A program made the translations under genes and the position numbers. The notes under the pieces were generated by a model. The model made no database searches. It worked only from the letters and a program-made list of their open reading frames with translations, and was not told the DNA's origin. DNA of 64,000 nt. Source: an uncultured Bacteroides sp. Its GTDB lineage: Bacteria; Bacteroidota; Bacteroidia; Bacteroidales; Bacteroidaceae. Within the stretch, counting starts at the first letter, position 1. Every line of letters begins with the position of its first letter. The stretch spans positions 1 through 64,000 of the forward strand of contig USLU01000003.1 of assembly GCA_900555635.1 (NCBI GenBank), read 5' to 3'. Of the stretch, positions 55,101-62,597 are shown in pieces.

Positions 55101-56260
55101 TTGCCGTCTGTTCCCAATTCATAAAGTCCTTCGTTATCTGTACCTACCCATAAATGTCGGTTATGATCTTGAAAAACAGACATAACGCATCCTTGTCCAA
55201 TGGGATTATAGTAAATTGATTTATTGCCATAATACTCAAATAAATTTTCTTGTTTGGGCACCAGAACAATTCCCTTTTGAAATAGCCCTAGCCATAAATT
55301 ACCGTCTCGGTCTTCCATGATAGAATGTATCTTCCCTTCCGAGAAATCTACCGGTGCAGAATTTATTTTATAGTCTTCCAATTGTTCTTTTAAGGGATTA
55401 TAGATTTTCACTCCCTGTCCATCAGTTCCTACCCAAAGCTGCCCATTCACTATGGACATACAATATATAGGTAGTTTTCCATCTTCACCGTTATAAGAAA
55501 CGGGCACCATCTGTCCCTTCTTATTATCATATCGTGATAACCCTTGTTTCTGTGTACCGACAAAGATATTTCCCAAATGATCTTCTATGATGGAAGTCAC
55601 ATTGTTATCACTAAATGTAGGATACTTGAAAAATTGCAGTTCCTTTGATTTCGGTATATAATGAGCCAAACCATTCCCTTCCGTTCCTATCCAGATCTCC
55701 GAACGGGAATCAATACAAAATTTAGATTGATAAGTGCAATCCTGCTGCTGAAACAAACTGTCAACAGATACGGCCTGATTCAACAAACTATCCAAACGAA
55801 ATAACCCCTGTCCACTTGTACTCAGCCAAATTTCACCGCTGGGTAGTTCTTGGAAATGTGTAACATGTGGAGTAACCCGCTTGCCTGCACGTATCAAAGG
55901 AATCTCCCGAAAATTATCCGTTTCCCGGTTATACTCCATTAGCCCATTGATACATCCTATCAACAAATGATGGCGGCTATCCTCAAAGAGCGTACGAACA
56001 TAGTTACTCGTTAGGGAAAGAGAGTCATTAGGGTCATGGGTGTAATTGGAAAAACTAAGTCCATCAAAACGATTCAGTCCATATTCGGTAGCCACCCAGA
56101 TAAATCCTTTACTATCTTGTAAGAGTTGATTTATTAAGCTGCTGGACAATCCATTCTCGGTAGAATAAAAAGACCTTGTTTGGGCTTTTAAAAAAGGACA
56201 TAGCATGAACAATGTTATTGCCATGATCCAGATACATATATACTGGGAAAGTGTTTTCAT
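52181..56260 (-). CDS. Hybrid two-component system sensor-regulator (HTCS 2)
   Basis: This is a 1359-residue protein. I chose the start at 56260, directly before the signal peptide (about 1-27, ending CPFLKAQ); an ATG at 56317 lies upstream of the -7 box found at 56289-56296. The domains are two Reg_prop propellers (about 30-690), a Y_Y_Y domain (about 720-785), a membrane helix (about 787-808), and HisKA with His841 (SHEIRTP). HATPase, a receiver with Asp1157 (ISDIMMPEIDG) and an AraC-type helix-turn-helix at the C-terminus follow. It is the likely sensor for locus C, the GH43-GH8 and GH3 genes and the divergent SusC. Confidence 0.95.
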   Translation of the reverse strand: MKTLSQYICIWIMAITLFMLCPFLKAQTRSFYSTENGLSSSLINQLLQDSKGFIWVATEYGLNRFDGLSFSNYTHDPNDSLSLTSNYVRTLFEDSRHHLLIGCINGLMEYNRETDNFREIPLIRAGKRVTPHVTHFQELPSGEIWLSTSGQGLFRLDSLLNQAVSVDSLFQQQDCTYQSKFCIDSRSEIWIGTEGNGLAHYIPKSKELQFFKYPTFSDNNVTSIIEDHLGNIFVGTQKQGLSRYDNKKGQMVPVSYNGEDGKLPIYCMSIVNGQLWVGTDGQGVKIYNPLKEQLEDYKINSAPVDFSEGKIHSIMEDRDGNLWLGLFQKGIVLVPKQENLFEYYGNKSIYYNPIGQGCVMSVFQDHNRHLWVGTDNEGLYELGTDGKRLRHYSPDYSENSIPKTIICIFEDSEQNLWIGSYGQGLSKLNKATGKCEYFQPINNPIIYSIAEDQEKNLYFGMFGTGFYQYNLQSKELKHFESSKDEKGDLKRDELVNDWINSIFCDNEGLVWLGHYKGVSCFNPKTNSFLNYKQTNTLITGCIGYAFAEDSAGNIWAGTTNGLYCFSKTTGELQMFTTSNGLPNNVICGICEDEKGNIWVSTYKGISKYDVKKNSFVNYYSGDGLQGNEFTHGAYYKDEAGKIYFGGVNGITSFFPKKINADSKELKVCITDFFIYNQPVHKNTLSGGNPVIYSSVQDADIFQLSHNDNTFSIAFSTLQYNNPEQIVYQYKIVELSNQWSVTEPGTNRVTYNNLLPGKYTFHVRAINHGNYSEIRTIKILIASPWYATWWAYCLYVGLAVLLIWGIINNVMSRIRHRREIMKREHDEQLNEAKLQFFINISHEIRTPMTLIINPLEKLLAEENKGGELHKTYLMIYRNAQRILRLINQLMDIRKLDKGQMFLKFLETDIVGFIDDVMQPFEYMAHNKNINFVFQHDIPQLNVWVDLNNFDKVLMNVLSNAFKYTPEGGEIQVSLSVGKDPSCKDALQNYFEITITDSGIGIDKDKIDCIFERFYQIDNDVTKSNFGTGIGLHLSRLLVQLHHGVIRAENRTDVSGSRLIIRMPLGSKHLRADEMEEATFPVVHSHLPNLKEDMIEDIDKSRTSKPKTRQRILVVEDEEEIRAYLKAELSDDYKVATCCNGKEAYDFILKEMPDLVISDIMMPEIDGLTLCHKLKQNTNVNHIPIILLTAKSRMEDTLEGMETGADGYIVKPFNTELLKRTVANLITNRRLLRNKFSGAQQQEDKIEKISMKSNDEVLMDRIMKVINKHLANPELNVEMLASEVGLSRVHVHRKLKELTNLTTHDFIKNIRLQQAASLLDQNKKMTISEVAYAVGYTNPSHFSNSFKEKYGMSPKEYMNKN

Positions 56261-56288
56261 AGTATAATTTGGTATTTGTAAGATTAAG

Positions 56289-56320
56289 CAAAGGTAACAA
56301 AACTTCTTAATTCTCACAAA
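56289..56320 (-). promoter_or_regulatory. HTCS 2 promoter with -7 and -33 boxes
   Basis: On the - strand the -7 box TACCTTTG is at 56289-56296 and a -33 TTTG at 56317-56320, with 20 nt between, matching the Bacteroides consensus. Transcription would start near 56282, about 22 bp before the ATG at 56260, which supports that start codon. Confidence 0.75.
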
Positions 56321-56374
56321 ACAAGTATGCCTTTCCAGGGCAACCGAACTGAAAACTTTAGATACGCACAGCTA

Positions 56375-56440
56375 CCTAGGGAGTCAAAGTCCTATACCTA
56401 GGGAATTAAAGTCGTATACCGAAGGCATTAGAGTCGTATA
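56375..56440. repeat. Three degenerate 22-nt tandem repeats
   Basis: Units at 56375-56396, 56397-56418 and 56419-56440 share the pattern CCTAGGGA..AAGTCGTATA. They form the left part of a larger repeat island between HTCS 2 and the GH43-GH8 gene. Confidence 0.85.
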
Positions 56441-56473
56441 CTGAAAGGTCAAAACATCCGGATGTACTTAAAA

Positions 56474-56514
56474 AAAAGACCCGGATGTTTTACCCTAAAA
56501 CATCCGGGTCTTTT
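56474..56514 (-). terminator. 19-bp perfect hairpin after the GH43-GH8 gene
   Basis: Arms 56474-56492 and 56496-56514 pair perfectly around the loop CCC (core GACCCGGATGTTTTA). On the - strand, the direction of the upstream GH43-GH8 gene, the left arm is followed by a T-run (56471-56477), so it may end that transcript. Confidence 0.65.
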
Positions 56515-56564
56515 GGGGTAAAAGCTGGGGATCTTTTGAGGTAAAACATCCCCATCTTTTCACC
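56496..56564. repeat. Three 23-nt tandem repeats
   Basis: Units at 56496-56518, 56519-56541 and 56542-56564 share TAAAA.......ATCTTTTG.G. The first unit overlaps the right arm of the 19-bp hairpin. Confidence 0.85.
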
Positions 56565-56679
56565 TTTCAGTATACGACTCTAAGGGTCTAAGTCCTAATA
56601 GGAAAGACGCTAAGTCTAGGCAAGTTGGAGGCTGCGAAAGCATATTCACTGCAGTGAGCCCTTGACAAACAATTCATTT

Positions 56680-59196
56680 TCATTTTGGGAAAATAATTTG
56701 GTATTTTCCACTCAGGTGCATAAAGGCGAACAATCGAAGCAGTCCGTCGTAATAGGCATCAAAATAACCGTCTTCGTAAGGAACATGCTTCGCATTCCAA
56801 AGCCGGTCAATGAATTCACGGCTCTTACAGTGCGTAGTGGTTAGGGATACAGCCGCCGCAGTAGCTACTAATCCCAAGGAATGGCGGAGTTGTTTATGCT
56901 CTCCGGCTCCCAGAATCTCTTTCACTTGAGTGCCGTCTACATTATACTGGTCGACAAAAGTATCTATGCCTTGGCTATAAAGAAAGTTCTGTATCTTGTT
57001 CCCATACTCCTGCTGCCATTTGATATCTTCACATGCCCAGGAATAGTCCAAAGCAATATTCATGGGTACACGCCAAGAGTCAAAACGGAAGGCATCGCCG
57101 ATAATCCGATTCCAGCCAAGCAGAGTGCCGTCATAATTATTATAATCCGGATTAAGACCTGTCACAGGATGGATGCTGCGATGCAGATACTCTCTGCTTT
57201 GACGGGCACACTCTCTCCAGAAATTTGTTCTGCCATCATTTGCCCATCTGGCCCATACTTCATAAAATGCAGGCAGATGATAGGAAGGATCGGTAAATTT
57301 TCCTCCCCAAGAATCGGGAGTGAATGTAATTAGCTTCTGTTCCAGATTGATGAGAGGAGCCACTTGATCCATACCGGCCTTCTGCATGGAACAGTCCAGG
57401 ATATTCCGGGCTTCAGCCAAGTAATCGATGCCTGTATCATTGCCCCAACGATTCGAAGCAAAGATTAGGGCTGTAACGTAATAAAGCTCCCCATCCGAAG
57501 CCGGACCTTGCGCATTGTTTGAGCCGTCGGTCTTACAACTCCAGGCAAAGTAACCTTTCAGAGGTCCGTCCTGATGTTGCATATTCTTCTTTCCCCAGCG
57601 CCACAAGCGGTCGAAAATCTCTTTACGGTCAAACTGTACGGCAATCATCAATCCGTAGGACATACCCTCGGTACGCACGTCGTGATTCTTGATGTCACTA
57701 ATGTAGGCCATTGAATCGCCCACTTCAAAATATACCTTGTCGGGGCCATAGAACACACCATCGAATGCTTCCTTCAGTTTGGTATCAATATCTTTCTGTT
57801 TATAACCCACTTCAGCGAATAAATTGCGATACTTGCGGGTTTTAAAAGCACCTTCTTCCCACGGCAGTGCATCAAAGCCTATCCAATCGATCTCAACCTG
57901 CGAGCCACTTTGAAGTGATACATACAAATCTTGTATTCCGGTGGGAGACGATGCAACCGGTACACGGTTCTCCACCCACTCTTTGCTGCGAGGTATACGG
58001 ACGGTTGCTATCAGTTTGCCGCTCTTTCCGGTACGCACTTGCAGTACTCCGCCGGATGCAGAACGGGTGCGCACGGTCAGTTCCTGTACTTTCTCGTTGC
58101 CAAAGTCCACTCGGTTATATTGCAGCCAGGCGTTCTTTTGGTTAAAGACCACTTTCCAGCCCTGAAACTTATCGCTCTCATCTATAAAGTCGATAGAAGC
58201 ACCTGTAGAACTGATACTGCTGTAGCGGTCTATCTGAATACGCGTGCGTGCATCAGTAATACCTACTCCACGTAGCGTAGGGGTTACCTTACAGATTGTG
58301 CCATCGGCATTGAAAGAGAGAGAATCCACGCGTACCGAACGATTCTTGTCGAAATCTGGCGAATAATCGTTATGATGATAGAAGAGATACCATTGTCCCT
58401 GATATTCCACGATAGAGTGATGGTTCGTCCAGCAATCCGTAGGTGATTCATCCATAATGATCCCTTTGAACTCAAAAGGTCCCATCGGACTGTCTCCCAT
58501 GCAATAGGCTAATTTTTCCGTCTTATCCTTTACCCAAGGGAAGGTGAAATAGTATTTTCCTTTCCGCTCAAAAACGAAAGGGCCTTCTTTGAATCCGTCA
58601 GGTAATTCCGAAACAGGAATAGGATCTGAAGCCAATTCAGTCATATTATCCTTCAGTTTAGCCATATACATTCCCTGCCCGGCCCAGTAGATATAGCTTT
58701 GTCCGTCTGTATCTATCAATACACACGGATCGATGCCGTTTACTCCCTCAATGGCTTGCATTTGCGGGATAAAGGGACCGTAAGGTTTGTCTGAGATAGC
58801 TACTCCTACTGCAAAACCTTTTTCTGTGCCACGAGGAGCAGCAGGAAAGTAGAAGTAATACTTGCCATCTTTACAGACGCAGTCGGGCGCCCACATGGTG
58901 TAGGAATCAGGTTGTACCCAGGGGACATGCGTTTGGCTGACAATGACACCATGGTCTTTCCAATCAGTCAGATTATCAGAAGAGAATACATGATAATCGG
59001 CCATGCAGAACCATTTTTTCAGCCGCTCTATAGGACTTGGTATGTCGTGAGAAGGATATAGATACAGTTTTCCTTCGAAGACTTTAGCCGTAGGATCGGC
59101 CGAGAACTGGTCGCGGATAATAGGATTCTGTGCTTGTACCATGCCTGTCATGAGACATAGGGAAGCAATTGCGGACAATAATAAATTGTTTTTCAT
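56680..59196 (-). CDS. GH43-GH8 fusion enzyme, xylan-active
   Basis: This 838-residue secreted two-domain enzyme has a signal peptide at about 1-22 (GMVQAQ). The N-terminal GH43 five-bladed propeller (about 25-320) has base Asp34 (ADPTAKV), Asp156 (GIDPCV) and acid Glu204 (KEGPFVF). A CBM6-like beta-sandwich follows at about 325-445. The C-terminal GH8 (alpha/alpha)6 domain (about 450-838) has acid Glu510 in RTEGMSYGLMIAV and ASDGELYYVTALIFAS. GH8 enzymes of this type release xylose from the reducing end of xylo-oligosaccharides; GH43 acts as a beta-xylosidase or arabinofuranosidase. It would cut xylo-oligosaccharides from both ends. The upstream GH3 gene is 46 bp away, in one operon. Confidence 0.92.
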   Translation of the reverse strand: MKNNLLLSAIASLCLMTGMVQAQNPIIRDQFSADPTAKVFEGKLYLYPSHDIPSPIERLKKWFCMADYHVFSSDNLTDWKDHGVIVSQTHVPWVQPDSYTMWAPDCVCKDGKYYFYFPAAPRGTEKGFAVGVAISDKPYGPFIPQMQAIEGVNGIDPCVLIDTDGQSYIYWAGQGMYMAKLKDNMTELASDPIPVSELPDGFKEGPFVFERKGKYYFTFPWVKDKTEKLAYCMGDSPMGPFEFKGIIMDESPTDCWTNHHSIVEYQGQWYLFYHHNDYSPDFDKNRSVRVDSLSFNADGTICKVTPTLRGVGITDARTRIQIDRYSSISSTGASIDFIDESDKFQGWKVVFNQKNAWLQYNRVDFGNEKVQELTVRTRSASGGVLQVRTGKSGKLIATVRIPRSKEWVENRVPVASSPTGIQDLYVSLQSGSQVEIDWIGFDALPWEEGAFKTRKYRNLFAEVGYKQKDIDTKLKEAFDGVFYGPDKVYFEVGDSMAYISDIKNHDVRTEGMSYGLMIAVQFDRKEIFDRLWRWGKKNMQHQDGPLKGYFAWSCKTDGSNNAQGPASDGELYYVTALIFASNRWGNDTGIDYLAEARNILDCSMQKAGMDQVAPLINLEQKLITFTPDSWGGKFTDPSYHLPAFYEVWARWANDGRTNFWRECARQSREYLHRSIHPVTGLNPDYNNYDGTLLGWNRIIGDAFRFDSWRVPMNIALDYSWACEDIKWQQEYGNKIQNFLYSQGIDTFVDQYNVDGTQVKEILGAGEHKQLRHSLGLVATAAAVSLTTTHCKSREFIDRLWNAKHVPYEDGYFDAYYDGLLRLFAFMHLSGKYQIIFPK

Positions 59197-59242
59197 AAGT
59201 ATGATATTGTAATTAATTCATAATTTCATCGGATGTTTATTG

Positions 59243-61813
59243 CTACTTGACGGCGATTACCTTCAAATCTTCATTATCGGAACTGCTGCCATAATATACT
59301 TCATAACTGCTGTCGGGAGTCACGCGCATCGTATTGGTAGTATAATCAAAAAACTCGAAAGTCTCAGCCGGTAGTTGCAATACTACATCTTTGCTCTCAC
59401 CTGCTTTTAAGGTTACTCGCTGATAAGCTTTCAGCGTTTTCAACGGGCCGTTAGTATCACCTACCTTACGTACATAAACCTGAATCACTTCAGTACCCTC
59501 ACGCTTGCCCGTATTACTTACCGGAACAGTCAGCTTCATTGCTTCTTTATCCATCTGAGCCTCGCCGATGCTGAATGTAGTATAGCTTAGTCCGTATCCG
59601 AATGGGAATAATGCATCGGACATATATCTATAGGTGCGTCCTTTCATCGAATAATCTTCATAATCAGGAAGCTGCTCAGTCGACTTATAGAATGTCACCG
59701 GCAGTTTCCCTGAAGGATTATAGTCACCGAACAAAACATCGGCAACAGCCGTTCCACCAACTTCACCTCCATACCAAGCCTGAAGTATAGCATCACAATT
59801 CTCCGTTTCGGGTAACAGAGCAATGGCCGACCCGGAACAATTGACCAATACTACTTGCTTTCCTGCTTCTTTCAGTGCTTTCAGGAAATTGCGTTGCACA
59901 GCAGGCAATTCTATGTCAGTGCGGTCTCCTCCCTTGAATCCGGGAAGCTGCACGGGCATCTCCTCACCTTCCAGTTGTGGCGAAATGCCTCCAACAAAGA
60001 TTACCATATCCACATCTTTCAGTTTGGCAATGCTTTCTGCGTAATCTATTGCAAATTCCTTACCGAGATTGAATTTTAGATTGGCTGCCCAATTCTCCAC
60101 CTGCGCATACAAAATTTCTATTTTATACTCTTTATCTTTCTCTACTTGCAGCAAGGTGCGCGTGTCGGTAGTACGCCATGTACGTTCCTTGTGCATGGAT
60201 TTGCCATTGACAAACAATTCAAAATAACTGCATCCCTCCATACTTAGAAGTACCTCACCCGATGCTTCAGGTTTGAATACAGTCTCATATTTAGCGGAGA
60301 ATTTCTCTAGATTTACACCGGGGCCAAAAGAATGTTGTCCATAAGTAGTCACATTGATAGGTTGTACTATGCGAAGTGAGGATACCGGTTCTCCTGTTCG
60401 GTCGGGATTATTCCAAAAAGTAGCCTTTATACCCGGCTTACCGTCTATGCTACATTGATTGAGGTAGGATTTTAGAATTTGGTTATTCACCAGATCACAG
60501 CCTTTCATGTACATCACCTTGTTTTTGCCTATTTTATTCTGTATTCCTTCCAGTATGGTGACTGTCTGGTTAGGTGTACCATTATAGTTACCCCATAACG
60601 TGCTTTTTTCGTCAGCATTAGGGCCGATAACAGCAATTTTACGTATTGATTTACTTAGCGGTAACAGGTTATTTCTGTTTTGCAACAACGTCATACTCTG
60701 CCTTGACATCTCTAATGAAAGAGCCTTATGTGCCTTGCAGTTAATAACAGATGCCGGAACTTTTGACCAAGACACGATTGAAGGATCATCCATCTCGCCG
60801 AGTTCGAAACGACCTTCAAGTAAACGAAGTACGTGCTTGTCTATTTCCTTTTCCGAAATCAGTCCTTGGGCCACGGCTTTGGGAAGTTCCTTATAGGCAT
60901 AACCATATCCACATTCCACATCTGTACCCGCCAGTGTTCCTTTGGCTGCGGCATGCATGGCGTCCGAAGATGATTTATGCGAAGTCCAGAAATCGGCGAT
61001 GGCTCCACAGTCGGAAACCACCATATACTTGAATCCCCATTCATCCCGCAATATTTGTTGAAGCAGACGACTGTTGCCGCAACAAGGGTCATCGTCCAGG
61101 CGTTGGTAGGCACACATCACTTCGCGTACATCCGCTTTCTGCACCAATGCCTTGAAAGCCGGTAGATAGGTTTCCCACAAATCACGTGGGTTCACATTAT
61201 TCAGATTAGCCGAATGCCGGCTCCATTCCGGTCCGCTATGCACGGCATAATGTTTGGCACAAGCCAATAGTTTGCGGTATTTCTCATTCTCGGGTCCTTG
61301 CAGCCCTTTCACTACGGCCACTCCCATCTGAGAAGTCAGGTAAGGATCTTCTCCGTAAGTTTCTTGACCCCTTCCCCAGCGTGGATCACGAAAGATATTC
61401 ACGTTGGGTGTCCACACAGAAAGACTATGAAAACGTTCGTCTTCCTGCCCATTGCGTATGCGCTCGTTATACTTGGCACGCATTTCGTCAGAGGTTGCCG
61501 TGAAGATTTGGAAGAGCAGATCTTCGTTAAAAGAAGCTGCCATGCCTATGGGTTCGGGAAAAACCGTGACGTTTCCTTGATTGGCTACTCCGTGCAGTGC
61601 CTCACTCCACCAGTTGAATTTCTTGATACCGAGCCGGGGAATAGCTTCGGATACATCACACATCAACCCAGCTTTTTCTTCCAGCGTCAGGCGCGAGAGC
61701 AAATCTTGTGCTCTTTCACTCGAACTAAGATTCGGATTCTGATATGGATAATTTTCGGCTTTGATCGCCAAAGCGCATAAAACACAAACAATGGATAGAA
61801 CTACTTTTTTCAT
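59243..61813 (-). CDS. GH3 beta-xylosidase-like enzyme with PA14 insert
   Basis: This 856-residue secreted enzyme has a signal peptide at about 1-18. The GH3 N-terminal domain has DPRWGRGQETYGEDP and the nucleophile Asp268 in VVSDCGAIADF. The second domain is interrupted at about 455-605 by a PA14-type insertion (SMEGCSYFELFVNGKS, YKIEILYAQ). A fibronectin type III-like C-terminus follows. The GAIADF version of the nucleophile loop and GNYNGTPNQTVT are typical of beta-xylosidase/arabinofuranosidase members. Together with the GH43-GH8 protein encoded 46 bp downstream, it would complete xylo-oligosaccharide breakdown in the periplasm. Confidence 0.92.
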   Translation of the reverse strand: MKKVVLSIVCVLCALAIKAENYPYQNPNLSSSERAQDLLSRLTLEEKAGLMCDVSEAIPRLGIKKFNWWSEALHGVANQGNVTVFPEPIGMAASFNEDLLFQIFTATSDEMRAKYNERIRNGQEDERFHSLSVWTPNVNIFRDPRWGRGQETYGEDPYLTSQMGVAVVKGLQGPENEKYRKLLACAKHYAVHSGPEWSRHSANLNNVNPRDLWETYLPAFKALVQKADVREVMCAYQRLDDDPCCGNSRLLQQILRDEWGFKYMVVSDCGAIADFWTSHKSSSDAMHAAAKGTLAGTDVECGYGYAYKELPKAVAQGLISEKEIDKHVLRLLEGRFELGEMDDPSIVSWSKVPASVINCKAHKALSLEMSRQSMTLLQNRNNLLPLSKSIRKIAVIGPNADEKSTLWGNYNGTPNQTVTILEGIQNKIGKNKVMYMKGCDLVNNQILKSYLNQCSIDGKPGIKATFWNNPDRTGEPVSSLRIVQPINVTTYGQHSFGPGVNLEKFSAKYETVFKPEASGEVLLSMEGCSYFELFVNGKSMHKERTWRTTDTRTLLQVEKDKEYKIEILYAQVENWAANLKFNLGKEFAIDYAESIAKLKDVDMVIFVGGISPQLEGEEMPVQLPGFKGGDRTDIELPAVQRNFLKALKEAGKQVVLVNCSGSAIALLPETENCDAILQAWYGGEVGGTAVADVLFGDYNPSGKLPVTFYKSTEQLPDYEDYSMKGRTYRYMSDALFPFGYGLSYTTFSIGEAQMDKEAMKLTVPVSNTGKREGTEVIQVYVRKVGDTNGPLKTLKAYQRVTLKAGESKDVVLQLPAETFEFFDYTTNTMRVTPDSSYEVYYGSSSDNEDLKVIAVK

Positions 61814-61880
61814 ACTATTTCAATTTAAAGATTTCTCAAAGATGGAAGATATTACTTTGGATTAAAGAATCCCTCCGCTG

Positions 61881-61888
61881 CAAATGTA
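61881..61888 (-). promoter_or_regulatory. -7 box for the GH3 and GH43-GH8 operon
   Basis: CAAATGTA on the + strand is TACATTTG on the - strand, matching TAnnTTTG, 68 bp before the GH3 ATG. A TGTTACA site starts exactly 38 bp upstream of it, the same geometry as the locus B operators. Confidence 0.7.
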
Positions 61889-61919
61889 AGAAATGCAATT
61901 CTTGTAATGGGTATGATTG

Positions 61920-62299
61920 TGTAACACGTTATATTGTCAGTGTTACCAAGGCTTTCATCTATGTTACATTCGCCTTTATACCCCTAATAAGAGGTCCGAA
62001 AGTACCCCTCCCTCCCCATCTTATAGCCCTGTAACAAGGTAATTCCGTAAAATAAGTGAAGTCTCTTTTTCTCCCTTGCGGTCTTTTTCTTTCAGGCTTA
62101 CTACCTTTTCTTTTCGTTGGCATAGAGCTGAGAAGTTATAGGCAGGGAAAAAAGAAAAGATAACTAAGAAATATAATGTTCAGTTTAGCTCATTTCTTAC
62201 GCAAAAAAAGCGCATATAAAACTGCCAAACAACATATATGTTACACCAAGAAAACGATATGTAACATTAAGGAAAGTCATGTAACATAGATATGTAACA
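61920..62299. promoter_or_regulatory. Array of TGTWACA sites in the divergent locus C control region
   Basis: TGTAACA or TGTTACA occurs at 61920, 61962, 62030, 62239, 62260, 62280 and 62293, with a one-base variant TGTTACC at 61941. Two groups are phased at about 21 bp (61920/61941/61962 and 62239/62260/62280). The 784-bp region between GH3 and SusC holds no supported gene. These sites probably bind the locus C activator, most likely HTCS 2. Confidence 0.7.
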
Positions 62300-62338
62300 C
62301 GGGATACATTACAGCAATAGTCTTTCAACAGAATAAAG

Positions 62339-62346
62339 TAAATTTG
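62339..62346 (+). promoter_or_regulatory. Possible -7 box for the divergent susC
   Basis: TAAATTTG matches TAnnTTTG and lies 252 bp before the susC ATG, giving a long leader. A weaker TAGTCTTT at 62318 is exactly 38 bp after the TGTAACA at 62280 and is an alternative. Confidence 0.4.
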
Positions 62347-62597
62347 TACCAAAGCAATAACAACAATACTTCGGTAAGAATTTGCTGGGATATAGGTTAT
62401 TAACGAACTATAGCCCATTTTAAAAAGTGAATTTTGCAAAAAGAAATGTTCAGATTAGGCGGTTTAAAGGGTTCTGTACGCCTATTTCGGACATTAAAAT
62501 ATTAAGATAACAGAGCCCTCCTTAAATCAAATACCAACATTGCAAAAGATCCCTGCAATGCAAATATGGTAAAACATCGGATCAAGATTCAAACAAC

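Larger units (their letters stand above)
56428..56583. repeat. 22-bp perfect inverted repeat bounding a palindrome island
   Basis: The arms 56428-56449 and 56562-56583 are perfect reverse complements (core GTCGTATACTGAAAGG). Between them lie a 19-bp perfect hairpin and three 23-nt tandem repeats. Further right, related units continue to about 56620 in the opposite orientation. Confidence 0.88.

Noticed and set aside
56496..56564. CRISPR array appearance of the 23-nt repeats
   Set aside because: The units are contiguous with no spacers, are degenerate, and no cas gene is present.
62343..62349. TTTGTAC in the locus C control region
   Set aside because: It overlaps the candidate -7 box and has no TAnnTTTG 38 bp downstream, so it is probably chance.
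62197..62439. 80-codon - strand frame in the locus C control region
   Set aside because: It runs through the TGTWACA array and the candidate promoter and has no recognisable protein features.
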